Assembly: GCA_016271365.2 (NCBI GenBank)
Contig: CM057452.1
Coordinates: forward strand, 1,239,905,001-1,239,969,000
Length of the DNA stretch: 64,000 nucleotides
Origin: Neoceratodus forsteri
Taxonomy: Eukaryota; Chordata; Ceratodontiformes; Ceratodontidae
Reading direction: 5' to 3'
In this document: positions 42,960-54,099 of the stretch, piece by piece
How the letters are laid out: the number at the start of each line of letters is the position of its first letter
Numbering within the stretch: the first letter of the stretch is position 1
Program-made: the position numbers and the translations under genes
The notes under the pieces: model-generated
The model's database searches: none
What the model was told of the DNA's origin: nothing
The model's input: the letters and a program-made list of their open reading frames with translations, nothing else

Positions 42960-44955
42960 ATTCAACAATGGATTAAGCAGTGGAGGAGATGTTGGAGGAA
43001 GATCAGGTCTCTGGAGGACAGGCTGGTTCTAATTACTCATTATGATGAGTATCAGAGTGCAATCATCCAAAACAGGCAGCTTTTTTGTCTAGGACGATTG
43101 TAGCAGGGAAGAACCAACCTGCTCAACACTTTCAGGTTGTAGACAGGCTATTACATCTGGCCTGTCTAGAACCCATGAGAGATTCTTCAGCTCACAAGTG
43201 TGAGGAGTTTTCTTGGTTCTTCTCAGACAGTGTCCCCCATGAGGGCTGGGATCTCTCCAAGTGGAATACCAGTCTCCAGCAGTGAGGTCCTCAAGTGGAT
43301 GGTTGCACTCAGTCACCCTGGAGAGAGTTCCGGCCGGTGATGATGGTGGATTTCTGTGGGGTGATCTCCAACATTCTGAGGCTTTGACCCAGGCCCGACA
43401 TGACTAGTTGACTGCGTTGAGGTCCTGTGTCCAGTTTTTATGAGATTGTTGGGAGTTCCCTGTTGGCAGGGGGTTTTCCGGAGTCTCTTAAACAGCTTCT
43501 GGTTAAGACCCTGGTGAAAAAAAAAATCGCTGGGCCCGATGTCTTGGCAAATTACCAGCCTGTCTCAAACCTCCCCTTTTTGTAGAAGGTTCTTGAGATG
43601 ATGGTTGCGGAACAGCGTGAGGGTCACCTCATGGATTTACAAATTAACAAACTGCTCCAGTCAGGATTTAGGGTCTTGCACACCATGGAGACCGTGTTGG
43701 TTAGGGTGCTGACTGACCTGCTCAGGGTGCGGGATAGAGAAGAGTGAATTATTCTCATCCTTCTCTATCTCTCATTAACGTTTGACACTGTGGACCATGG
43801 GATGTCGTTGGACAGACTTTGGGAGTACAATATGTAGGACTCACTGGCAGGGTCATCAGCTGGTTTGAGTCCTTTCTCTGGGGCAGGTCTCAGAAGGTGA
43901 TACTGGGGAATTATTCCTCAGACCCAATGGACCGGCCCCGTTCAGTTCCCCAAGGCACTGTCCTCTCCCCTATATTGTTCGCAGAGTACATGCTGCCCCT
44001 TGGTGAGGTTGTAAGGTGGTATGAGCTGAGCTTTCATTTCTATGCTAATGATAGTTAGCTCTACCTGTCACTTGCACCTGGGAGATCTAATGTGGTCAAC
44101 GTGCTAAATGAGTGCTTGGCCAGGATAAGGGCTTGGACATTGTTGAACAAGCTTGGACTAAACCTGGGGAAGACTGAGGTACTGGTGGTTGAGCCTGGTT
44201 AAAGGGAAGGAGTGGGAGCCTCTGGGGATAGGTTTTGGGCTTTCCATTGTTCCTGCTAAACTAGAGGACTCCCAAAATGTGAAGAATTTGAGTGTGGCAT
44301 TGGACAATGAGCAGACACTTGATGCTCTGGTGTCAGCTGTTGTCTGGACTAGTTTTTACCATCTCCAGAACATCACCCGAATTAAAATCCCTTATCCCCC
44401 CTCCCCCATGATCTGGCCATGCTGGTGCATGAATTTGACACCTCAAGGCTTGATTACTGTAATGCACTCTACCTCCGGGTCAGAGGTGGTCTGCAGAAAG
44501 CAGAAGACTGGTTGTTGACCGGACACTTGAGGTTCAGTGCTACCTGAAGGAGCTTCCACATCCCTACACCATGTCTCACTATCTTAGGTTGGCTGTAGAG
44601 GCCCTCCTAGAGTTCTCCATGGCTAGGTTAAAATCTTCCGGGGACCAGGCATTTGAAGTAGCAGCCCTGATCCTCTGGAATTCATTGCCAGTGTACCTCT
44701 AAAAGGCGTCATCCATATACTTCTTTAAAAAACATCTAAAGACCTTCCTGTTTGAGCAGGCCTTTGGGAATTTATTCTGGGACCAATAGATAGATGGGGA
44801 ATTAATCCATTTTAGATCTTTTAGTGGGGTTTGTGTTACATTGTTTATATATTGTATGTTTGATTGTTCCTCTATGGCCTTGTCTGTATATGTTTTGTTA
44901 TAAGGGCGCCCTGAGCCTATGGGGAAGGGTGCACAAAATAAATAAACTCTACTAC
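42960..44955 (+). pseudogene. L2-clade LINE inserted in L1-3
   Basis: RT remains in several frames: LQSGFRVLHTMETVLVRVL (43,655-43,710), TFDTVDHGMSLDRL (43,775-43,830), ISWFESFLWGRSQKVILG (43,855-43,910), and YAND at 44,041-44,052 in place of YADD. The thumb has VKNLSVALDNEQ and FYHLQNITRIK (44,280-44,390), and the C-terminus LWNSLP-like with FKKHLKTFLFEQ near 44,720-44,760. The pattern VKNLxVxLD...FxxLxNIxxIK...YCNALYL is that of L2. The 3' end carries a CTACTACTG tail (44,945-44,970). CAAC(G/A)TTT occurs at both junctions (42,948 and 44,971) and may be the duplication. Same family as 54,100-55,880. Confidence 0.8.
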
Positions 44956-45531
44956 TGCTACTACTACTGCAACATTTATAAAGTTTTAAGCAATCAGTTA
45001 GTTCCTCATCTTACTTCCTTATTTAATGAAATATTAACTTCAGGAAGGCTGCACTCTTTTTTTCAAGAAGCTCTAATAGTTGTTCCCAAATCTGGGAAGG
45101 ACAAGGATCTGGGTAGCAACTATCACCCTATTTCTTTACTTAATACAGATTTAAAACTTCTGGTGAAAGTACTGGCTAACTGATTACACAGGTTTGGGAG
45201 GAGATGATTGGCCCTGAGCAAATGGGGTTCATGTCAGGAAGACATTTCAGAGACCATTTATGGAAGCTGGCTCAGCTTATGTCAGCATTGGGAGACTTCA
45301 GAACACCTCCAGTCTTGGTTTCTGTCAACGCAGAGAAAGCTTTTGATAGGGTCTCATAGCCCTGCTTGTTTGACACCTTGCATATGTATGGTTTCCCTTT
45401 AGAGTTTAATAAAGGGATTCAAGCACTTTATTCAGCTCATACACCTCAAGCTTACTGCAATGGTTTCCTTCCTCCTCTTTTTCACTACATAGATGCACTC
45501 GCCAAGAATGTCCACTCACTCCTTTCTTTTT
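44956..45531 (+). pseudogene. L1-3 ORF2 reverse transcriptase (second segment)
   Basis: L1 RT resumes with YKVLSNQLVPHLTSLFNEIL, ALIVVPKSGKDKDLGSNYHP and DLKLLVKVLAN (to 45,183). The part to 45,400 is frameshifted (QMGF-like, VSVNAEKAFDRVS in another frame, where L1 has DAEKAFDR). Further on come LYSAHTPQAYCNGF and RQECPLTPFFF (where L1 has RQGCPLSPxLF). It ends within the 14-bp duplication at 45,518-45,531. Confidence 0.8.
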
Positions 45532-46088
45532 TCTTACTTATATTTCTCCTGCAGCCACTGACCTGCTGACTCCAGCTACTGCTGCACCTTCATCACCAAC
45601 CCCAGAGAATGGACGCACCCAACTGGCATATGCAGCTGTACCATCAAGAGGAACACCCCTTATGTCCCTGCGCCTGGCCAGGATCTAATACCTGCACCCT
45701 CCTCCCCGATCCAGGCATCGTCGGCCGATGAAGTAGCAGCCATCAGGCTGCCATCGTCAGTGCTGCCATTTTCACTTTTCTAAGCCCCTCGGAGTCCTAG
45801 CATGCAATGCCATCAGGCACAGCATGCCGACATCTGCTGCACTGCGCCCCTTGCTGCACCAGTTCTAGCAGTGCATCACCGGGGGGCGCTACAGAATGGT
45901 GGAACCCTGGAACCCTCCCCAGGGATAGGAGAGAAGTCCTCTGGATGCTCAATCCTATCCTTCCCCTTTCAACCCCTGACAGCCCGGGCTGGTGTCCAAA
46001 CCCTGGTCACCAGCGTGTCGTGAGGTGTGGTGTCCAGAGCCTCAACCCTCAGTGCCATCAGGCCGGCACCACTAACTCCTTTCTTTTT
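45518..46088. mobile_element. GC-rich insert of 543 bp with 14-bp target duplication
   Basis: ACTCCTTTCTTTTT occurs at 45,518-45,531 and 46,075-46,088, and L1-3 coding sequence continues on both outer sides. The insert (45,532-46,074) is GC- and CpG-rich. Two overlapping plus frames (45,802-46,023 and 45,807-46,124) show no known domain. It has no evident poly(A), LTR or inverted repeats. Minus orientation with the T-rich left edge as an eroded tail is possible. A 14-bp duplication suggests LINE-mediated insertion of an unrecognised retroposon. Confidence 0.6.
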
Positions 46089-47235
46089 AATTATATATCA
46101 AACCTCTTGCTTGAACTATTTTGAATTATACCTGAATCCAGGGTATTTATCTTGCAGACCAGGCCTACCCTATATCCATATATGCTGATATACTGTTACA
46201 TTTTCAAAATCCTAATATATCTTTACCAGTGGTTTTTGACATTATAGATAGACTCGGCACCTCATGTGCTACAAATTAAACTTAGAAAAAACTATTTTCA
46301 TGCCTCTTGATAGTTAAACATTTAAAGCCGATGTTATGCATTGGGGAGGCACCTGGACTCAAGACAAGCTTAAGTATTTGGGTGTCCTGGTCTGCAAGAG
46401 CCGCATGAGTCAATAAAAAAATACATTATTGAAATTAATGAATATTCTTAAACAGGACTTGGAGCAATGGCTAAAGAAGCCTCTGACACTTTGGGCCAGT
46501 ATCAATTTAATAAAAATGAATGTCCACCCTCGACTTTTGTACAGTGTAATCATGACAGGAGTTTTCCTCCCCAAACTGTGGTTTCTTCTTCTTTGAGCAC
46601 TTCTCATACATTCTTTATAGGAAGGTAAACTCTCTTGTCGGTGTTACACTAAGCTGACTCTGGCTAAACGACTTTGTGGGTGGCGTCTCCCTGACTTTTT
46701 TTAATGTTATCTGGTGTGCCATGTGGCACATATTTTATGGTGGAGGGTGTAATCCCAGAGGACAGAATATGCAATAAGCTTCAGGCATGTAAAGCTATCG
46801 AGCTGGCTTTAGCTAAATGCCACAACCTGACCCTTAGTTCTCTTCCTAGTTGCATGGTTAGCCTGCTCCTGGCCCCCCTTTGGGACTCTCCTGTTGGTAT
46901 CTCTGTGAGGGTATGCCAACAAATACACCAATTAAAGGGTGCATCTCTAGTTCATGATGCACACCAAACTTTAAGATTCAACCCCAACTGTTGTATTTCT
47001 AATGTTATTGGCACTTTCTTCTTTCCAGATATTGACCTAGGCAATCTCTCATCTCTCATTCAGGGAGATACTTTTGTTTCATTCAATATGTTTAAAACCC
47101 AACATAATCTTGGTGACATGGCTGCCTTTCAGGTCATGCAGCTGTAACATGCAGTTTGTACAGTTCTGGATCCCCACCCATGGCCAATGCCCTCTTCCAA
47201 TAAATGGTACCAACTGAGTTGGTATCATATATCCC
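46089..47235 (+). pseudogene. L1-3 ORF2 palm-to-connector (third segment)
   Basis: It begins with the continuation of the LSPxLF region (SFLFNYISNLLLELF), then YIHIC in place of YADD, so the active site is lost. Further on: WGGTWTQDKLKYLGV-like text near 46,350, LEQWLKKPLTLWASINLIKM near 46,470 (L1 has W..l.lsl.GRI..iKM), and a 147-codon frame at 46,704-47,147 with ACKAIELALAKCHNL and MVSLLLAPLWDSP. It stops at about 47,235 where another LINE is inserted. Confidence 0.7.
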
Positions 47236-47239
47236 CCTC

Positions 47240-49137
47240 TTACACACTTATTCAATCTGTCCTTGTCTCAGGGAGCACTTCCTGCAATATGGAAAGTGTC
47301 TCAAGTAATTCTGCTATTCAAGTCAGGTGACCAGAGTGATCTAAACAATTACCACCCAATGTCTCTGCTTCCTATGTTATCCAAACTGATCAAAAAAGTT
47401 GTCAACGCACAACTTAGGAGTCTTCTTGAGTGTAACAACCTCTTAAACCCAGTGCAGTCTGGGTTTAAGGCCAAACATAGCACCATCTCAGTGCTGGACA
47501 AAGTCTCCAATGATTGGCTAATGTCCCTGTACAGCAAAAAACATGTGTGCACACTGTTCCTAGGTATGAGCAAAGCATTCACCACAGTCAATCATACGTT
47601 GCTACTATCTATTCTCAGGAACATTGGACTTAACAACCCTGCCATATCTTGGTTTAATAGCTACCTTATGGATCACCACCAGAGCATCAAGGCTGGCGGG
47701 GACTCTTCTCCCCTGAAATCTATATTAAGGTGGTCCCCAAGGGTCAGTATTAGGATCTTTATTGCTTGCAGTCTTCATTAATAACATTGACACAGGGATC
47801 CGATCAGCTAGGCTGCATCTCCTTGCCGATGATACAGTCTTTTACCTTGACAGACCCACCCCCAAGCTAGCATGTGGGGACCAACAAGAAGATTTCAACA
47901 CCTTGCAGAATAAGTTTCTTTACCTAACATTATTGCTTAATGCCAAAAAAACAAAAGCCATGTTATCCCCCCCCCCAGCTAGTGGATCTGAGTCAGTAAA
48001 CTCTGCAAAGCCTCCCCAAGTGTTTATCCTATTATGGAAGTCTCTTGAATTAGTGACAAAATTCAAGTACCTGGGCCTTTGGATTGACAATAAATTTTCT
48101 TTTGTGGACCATGTGGAGGAGCTTGCAAAGAAGCTGAAACAGAGACTTGGCCTCTTTTTCAGGATGAAAAACCTGCTAACACAAGAAGTTAAAGTTAGGT
48201 TAGTCCACACAACCTTTTTTTCCCTTCTGGACTATGTAGACTTTATCTATGGGCAAGGCCCTAGTTCTGCCCTCTCCAAACTAGACACACTTTACCATTG
48301 GGTGATCAGATTCATGACAGGTGCCCCATACCACACACACCACTGTACACTCTATACTATGATTGGTTGGTCCTCCCTTGGTTTCAGATGGCAGAGAAAT
48401 GCAATATTATGGATCTTCAGAGCGATTATCGGAATACTGCCCCGATATATCTCTGACTATCTTCCTGCTTCTTCATCAAGTTGGTATGAACTCAGAAGCT
48501 TTTCCTTTGTCTCCCTGTCTGTACCTAAGATTAGGATGCACTTTGGTGCAGCCGCTATAAGTTACGCTCTTTCTGAACTATGGAATAAACTGCAAAAGAT
48601 ACTAAAGCTTGTGGTGCCTGTAAGCATGTCCCTCTTTAAGTCTTTGTTGCACCGCAAGATCAGTGAAAAATGCGATTACTTTAATTAACTTCCCTCCTTC
48701 AACTCCTCCTCTGTTGTCCTTCCTTTTCTGCCCATGCCCACTTCCTGCCCCATGACCCATACACCATTCCATCCACTTCCCCCCACTGTGTCCTAACCTT
48801 TCTCTTATACTAAGGTATATTTTAATGTCTATTATATTACTATTGATCTCAGGGTTATCAGTATCACTTGTTCTTATAATGCATCTCATGTAATTTATGT
48901 ACTGACTTGAATATTCTTCTGCCGATAGGAAAACTCTGCAGCTAACAGTATTGCCATCTCTGTTATTGACTCATGTAATATTGTGATCCTGCTCTGTATT
49001 GCCTTTTGTTGCTTTGTTGTTTTTCAAATACTGGCATATGTGACATATTACTGTTGTACTCAGGTCCACCTTGCAAATGAACATGTCTCAATGGTGTATT
49101 TTGTCTGATAAAATAAAGATGATTGATTGATTGATTG
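47240..49137 (+). pseudogene. Jockey-superfamily LINE inserted in L1-3
   Basis: RT block 1 (47,263-47,781): ALPAIWKVSQVILLFKSGDQ, NNYHPMSLLPMLSKLIKK, VQSGFKAKHSTISVLDKV, and LGMSKAFTTVNHTLL (an aspartate replaced in the usual DxSKAFD). A frame change follows near 47,740 (WSPRVSI for PQGSV). The frame 47,762-48,688 has HLLADDTVFY with the DD pair intact, FKYLGLWIDNKF and a long C-terminal domain (LLDYVDFIYGQG, VIRFMTGAPYHTHHC, LWNKLQ). The tail ATGATTGATTGATTGATTGA at 49,120-49,139 is the 3' end, after which L1-3 resumes. It is close in layout to 40,160-42,500. Confidence 0.82.
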
Positions 49138-50220
49138 AGATGCAATTCAAAGACACACTATATTGTGCATATAGAAAAGCCTTAGAGACTATGCCACTAA
49201 TAAAATGAATATACAGTTAAGGTATTGGAGTCTGGAATTTCCAGAGCTTAAAGACAAGATTAATGTAGATAGGGTTTTTGCCTAATTTGCATGCATATAT
49301 AAAATGTGACTACTTGAAATTGGCCCAATATAAACTTCTACATAACATGTATTTTACTCCAGTTAAACTGGCCAGAATTTATCATTTTGAGACAGATGCA
49401 TATGCTAGATGTAAAACAAAGAGGAGGACGTTACAACACATCTTCTGGGACTGTGACAAAATGAAATCATTTTGGCAAAATATCTGAGTAAAGCTAGATG
49501 ATCCACTACTTGGCTTGCAGGATGACTTTCATCCACTTCTGTGTCTCACTGGCTAGGGACTTGAGAAGTTGATTGGTCAACAGTGATATCATGTGGCTCT
49601 TATTATAGTAGTCACCAAAAAAGTCATAGCCTGGCACTGGGTGGATGGGCAAATCCTATCCTATAGAGAATAGCTTATAGCCATCTTGAAGGCATTGTGT
49701 ATGGAGTACATGCTATCTTGTTTTAGATACACTGACCAAACATAATGTAAGTGCTGAGAAGCTCTACAGTACATGCGTTACTACACTTGGCACAATCCCC
49801 TTAGGTGTCTCTTCCAATTCCCTTCTCATTTCGATGGTTCCACTTTTTTAATCAATTTTTTTAGTATAAGGACTGTTGTATTTTTGTACCTTGTTTTTCC
49901 TGCTAACTGATGTTAGTAGTTTTGTACAGTACGTGGTACACTTGCTTCCCAATTTGGTTTATTAGATTAGTAGTTCTATTTTTCTAAGCTACTGTAGATG
50001 ACCAGGTGGCTAACTGATTGATTTTTTTACCTTACTAGAATAGAGTATTTGCCTATCTTTGTTCCTGGGATTTGTCTATAGCCGTGTACTATACTTTTTA
50101 GAGTATACTTTTTGTCTTGTTATATCGCTTACTGTTTGTAGTTAGATGTTTGTCATTTTTCACTATTTGTGTAAAATGTTTGTCATAACATCCCAATAGT
50201 TTACTCAGTATAAAAAAAAA
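49138..50220 (+). pseudogene. L1-3 ORF2 C-terminus and 3' UTR (last segment)
   Basis: Frame 49,278-49,487 has YKLLHNMYFTPVKLARIYHF, then ARCKTKRRTLQHIFWDCDKM followed by FW, the L1 C-terminal zinc knuckle with its second cysteine lost. A stop follows, and diverged C-terminal sequence runs to about 49,730. The remainder is AT-rich 3' UTR ending at the A-run 50,211-50,220. With it, L1-3 spans 42,515-50,220 and carries three insertions. Confidence 0.78.
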
Positions 50221-50234
50221 TTAAAGTTACTCTT

Positions 50235-50622
50235 CAAATGGTGTTACTGCACTTAAGAAACAGAGAAGCATAATTAAAGGTTTTCTTCAAATGGTGTAGG
50301 AGTATAGAGCTCAGTCAGGCTATTCAGTCAATTGGAAAAAGTCAGAAGCTTTACCTTTGCAACCACTTAAATATAATGCTGACCCAAACCAGTTTACAAT
50401 GGCAATAAAGAATCAAAGCATTTCATGGTTAGTGAAGCAGCTAACTAATGATGTGGACAAATTATTAAGCACCAATATAGATCTGCTAGTTAGTGCTGTT
50501 ATTCAGGAACATAACAGATGGAACCGGCTTTCAATTACATTACTGGGTTGAGTACAAGTGCTAAAGATGAATATCTTTCTGAGATTTCTTTATGTACTTC
50601 ATGACATGCCAATAATGGAGGC
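50235..50622 (+). pseudogene. L1-4 ORF2 RT fragment (first segment)
   Basis: Reads SGYSVNWKKSEALPLQPLKY near 50,320-50,375, then ISWLVKQLTNDVDKLL and a MNIFLRFLYVLHDMPI stretch to 50,610. L1 has GYxIN..KSE.LP...YLGI...W..L..S..GRI...KMN.LPRFLY in this order. It starts after YADD, so it is 5'-truncated just downstream of the active site. A SINE interrupts it at 50,616, and the coding sense continues at 50,840 and again at 52,657. Confidence 0.72.
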
Positions 50623-50838
50623 AGTATAGCGCAGTGGAGGCAGTATAGCGCAGTGGTTTGAGGCTCTGAGCTGCAAACCTGGAGACCTAGGTTTGAATCC
50701 CACAGCCCCCGCTTGCATACTGTGTGACCCTGAGCAAGTCATTTAACTTTCTTGTGCTCCCAGGTTGCACCTGTAAACAAGCTTCTAGCTTAGTCTCTCT
50801 CTCCTGGTAAAACAAAGGTAAAAAAAAAAAAAAAAGCA
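50616..50838 (+). mobile_element. tRNA-derived SINE with CORE-like central domain
   Basis: The A box is TAGCGCAGTGGTTTG and the B box GGTTTGAATCCC. The centre TGTGACCCTGAGCAAGTCAT then TTAACTTTCTTGTGCTCCCA matches the conserved core of MIR-type (CORE) SINEs. It ends in an A-run (50,820-50,835). The first 19 bp are duplicated: TGGAGGCAGTATAGCGCAG at 50,616-50,634 and 50,635-50,653. Pol III transcription is expected for intact members. Inserted in L1-4. Confidence 0.88.
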
Positions 50839-50853
50839 TTCCCCAAATAGACA

Positions 50854-50942
50854 TTTACTGCACTTGATAAGTTTATAACTAAATGTATTTGGAAGGGTGG
50901 TAGACCTTTACTGCACTTGATAAGATTATAACTAAATGTATC
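50854..50942. repeat. 53-bp tandem duplication in L1-4
   Basis: TTTACTGCACTTGATAAG starts at 50,854 and again at 50,907. The first unit runs on into TGTATTTGGAAGGGTGGTAG. The second stops at ATGTAT (50,942), and its missing end (CTGGAAGGATAGTAGACC) appears at 52,660, beyond the inserted CR1. It duplicated first, and the second unit was then split. Confidence 0.8.
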
Positions 50943-52300
50943 ATGCCTATCTGGACTTCAGAAAAACATTTGACACAGTGCCTCATAAAAGGCTACTGAA
51001 CAAACTGGACAGCCTTGGGATGGGAGCAGCCATGATAAAATGGGCCAAAACTGGCTTACTGTGAGGCTGTAAAAGGTAATGGTTAACAGGGTACACTCTA
51101 GTGAGGAAAGGGTGACATGCAGGATACTGCAGGGGTCAGTTCCGGCCAGTTCTATTCAATGTCTTCATTGGAGACATTGCAGTTGGACTCGAGAGAAAAG
51201 TGTGCATGTTCGCTGAGAACACAAAGATCATCAACAGGGTGGATACACTGGAGGGTGAGGCCAGGATGAGAGAGGACCTTAAAAAGCTGGAGCAGTGGGC
51301 CAGGGTGCAGAGATGGGTTCAACACTGGGAAGTGTAAAATTTTGCATCTGGGGATTAGAAACCCCAGGGCAAAATATTAGCTTGGGGGGAAAGAAATAGT
51401 CATGGAGAAAGAAAGAGACCTCGGTGTCATCACCATGGCTAACATCAAGGCAACAGGTCAATCCCAAAAGGCAGTAGGAAAGGCCAACAGAATGCTAGGA
51501 TGCATAGGGTGGGATGTAGCTAGTGGACAGAGGGAAGAGGGATCTGTTTTAATGTTCTTGTTTTAATTTTGTTTTTATGTATTTGGTTTTATGTACAACA
51601 CCTTGGTTTTGAAAGGCGCTATAAAAATAAAGTTGATTTGATTTGATTTGAAGTCATTGTTCCCCTGTATAAGATGTTGGTCCAGCCTCATCTCAAGCAC
51701 TGCATCCAGTTCTGGAGGCCACATCTGAAAAAGGATGCTGGGATGGTGGAGGCTGTCTAAAGAAGGGCTACTAGAATGATTCAAAGGCTGCAGGGGAGGA
51801 CATATGAAGACAGAATGAGGGATCTAAATATGTACTCGCTGGAGGAAAGGAGGGATGGGGGACATGACTGAGACTTACAAATATGTAAAAGGGTTTAATA
51901 GAGTACAGGGGTTTGCTTATTCCAGAGGAGAAAGGGCTCCACAACCAGGGGACACAGCAGGAAGCTATAGGGGAAAATGTAGGAGGAATATAAGAAAGTA
52001 ATTTTTCATGGAGAGGGTGGTGGATGCCTGGAATAGGCTGCCAGAAGGGATGGCAAAGCCTGAAACCATCTCTGGTTTTAAGTATGCATGGGACACATAC
52101 AAGGTGATCCTGAGGTTAGGGGGTAGGGGTGACTTAGCTGGGAAGGGTCAAAGGGAAATCAGGCAATTATCAGTGGAGGGAAAGGGGATACACATGAGTA
52201 AATGGGTATCATAGGGCAGACTTGGTGGGCCATGTTGATCCTCATCTGCTGACAAATGCATGTATCTATGTATTAATATGCGCATGTATGTATCTATGTG
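50943..52300 (+). pseudogene. CR1 LINE inserted in L1-4
   Basis: RT from AYLDFRKTFDTVPHKRLLN (50,945-51,000), GAAMIKWAKTG, and a PQGS region damaged near 51,125. FAEN at 51,209-51,220 replaces FADD, so both aspartates are lost. The thumb is [20 protein letters not shown] (51,668-51,725) and MRDLNMYSLEERRDGG (51,815-51,860), and the end VIFHGEGGG / MERVVDAWNRLPEGM near 52,005-52,050. The 3' tail at 52,255-52,310 repeats ATGTATCTATG-like units. A foreign LINE tail (51,545-51,652) is inserted between palm and thumb. Very old, with many breaks. Confidence 0.85.
51545..51652 (+). mobile_element. Orphan LINE/SINE 3' tail
   Basis: TTGAAAGGCGCTATAAAAATAAAG followed by (TTGAT) repeats is a typical 3' end of L2/Rex1-type LINEs and the SINEs that copy their tails. 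Only about 108 bp is present. It lies inside the CR1 between two recognisable RT parts, so it is an extremely 5'-truncated insertion. Confidence 0.7.
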
Positions 52301-52304
52301 TGTA

Positions 52305-52655
52305 TGTACAGTGGTTTACCTATAGTGCTTCGACAGCACTAACGCTGACATCCCCTACAGTGACAGCTACAATGCCGATGTCAGCATTGTAGCTATGGGA
52401 TGCAGGCACTCACAATCAGGGGGCTGCACCCAAAACCCCCCTTGGGGGGCTCTACCCTCCACACACCCCAGTCTCTAGGATTCTAACTCCGAGTCAGAGT
52501 TGGACTGGGGTGGGGGGCAATCACTGAGCGTGGCAGTCCCGATCAACACACTGTCCACCACAGCGACAGGCAGATTTTGCCCGCTTCCAGCCACTGTGGT
52601 GGTGTTTGCCATCGGGATTTTGCTGCAGTGACAGTACACCCTGTACAGTATGTAT
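52305..52655. other. Unclassified block between CR1 tail and L1-4
   Basis: Non-coding, partly GC-rich. The edges show TACAGTGGTTTACC at 52,309 and CACCCTGTACAG near 52,637, weakly inverted. GCTACAATGCCGATGTCAGC / GCTGACAT motifs recur near 52,340-52,390. It may be a small DNA transposon, but no clear terminal repeats or duplication were found. Confidence 0.35.
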
Positions 52656-52656
52656 G

Positions 52657-53988
52657 CACCTGGAAGGATAGTAGACCTAGACTGAGACAAGAAAAGTTAA
52701 CAGCAAGCCATAATAATCTAGGATTACACCTGCTAAACTTTGAAAGGCAGCAGTGCTAGAGCCTTTAAATCCCAGCTAACTCCTTATGAGAATCAAGATG
52801 CTTTCCTGTACCAGAATCTTAATAGTAAGTTCTTGATGGGTTAAGATAATATTTTTATGAATAATACATTATTGGTATAGAAGAAGGTCATAATAACATT
52901 GGGAATTAAATATGGAATTAACATGTTATCACCAGTTCATAGTAATAACATTTATTATGTTTTTCAGTCTCCAGCTATTAAGAGATGGTTATCATATAAC
53001 TTTAATAATAGTAACGATCTATATATACAGAATGCTATGAAATCATTTCAAAAACTCAAAGTACAATTTCAGATACCAAGAGCATTATTTTTCAGTTACT
53101 TGCAGATTTGAACTGTAACAGCCAAGTGTGTTTGTATAAAAGACAATGAACTGCTTCAGCTTATTCAAGTTGCTCCAGACACACTTAAATTAATCTCAAG
53201 GTTATACGGGTTCATTTGGGAAAATTCAAAAATGGAAATATATGATCTTAAACATAAGTGAGAGAAGGATCTACAAATCACTATTTCAAATGAAAATTCA
53301 GAGCTAATATGCACTTCATGGAACTTGGCTATCAGCAATAGACTAAGAGCAATAGAATAAATCAAATTCAATTCTATATACTCCATAGAATCTATTATTT
53401 GAGTTATTTGCTGAATTCCATCTCACCATTTTGTAATAGATGTCACAATGTTGCTGCTATATTGACCCATGTGATAGCTCTTTGCCCAATATTAAGTTGT
53501 TTTGGGACACACTATTTGACTCAATTAATTTAATATTAAACTACTGCCAAGAATAGAAACTGAACTGTAACTCACTGGAACCTTATCATACCAAACCCTT
53601 ATATAGGGAGATAGTTTATGTTTACTACATATAACACTCTTAAATGCATGATGCTGTATACCATGGTTCTGATCTGTGAAGATAATTATTCATAGAATGT
53701 ATGCAATTGGACAAGCATTTTTATTATACCAATACACATCTAGAGTACTGTACTATTGCAAGGTTTGGCTCACTTGATCAAGGTGTAGTGCAATCAATAT
53801 TTCCATCTTGTGTAATTCTCTGACTCTAATCATATTATTTTATATCTAGGGAGTTTGATGGCTTTAGTACCTAGTGATCCTAGTATTTTGTGCTTATAGG
53901 AGTTTTCTTTCTATTTTTTACCTCTGAGCACATTAAGTGTTTATAAATTGCTAGTATTATACATTTTGCATAGAAGTGACTACTGCTG
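52657..53988 (+). pseudogene. L1-4 ORF2 C-terminus (second segment)
   Basis: It resumes with WKDSRPRLRQEKLTASHNNL then GLHLLNFERQQ (L1: W..k.pRi....L......GGl.lPn...Y). Frame 52,899-53,111 has the connector (FQKLKVQFQIP, FFSYLQI). Near 53,435-53,510 another frame gives CNRCHNVAAILTHVIALCP, a complete C-x2-C...H-x4-C zinc knuckle with the expected CP. C-terminal and 3' UTR sequence runs to the AT microsatellite at 53,989. Many stops. Confidence 0.75.
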
Positions 53989-54085
53989 CATATATACATA
54001 TCTATATATATATATATCTATATCTATATATATATATATCTATATATATATATATATATATATATAGATATATATATATATATAT
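53989..54085. repeat. AT-rich microsatellite (TA/TATC)n
   Basis: About 97 bp of alternating TA with interspersed ATCTATAT, at the 3' boundary of L1-4. Confidence 0.95.
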
Positions 54086-54099
54086 GGATTTCTCCAATA

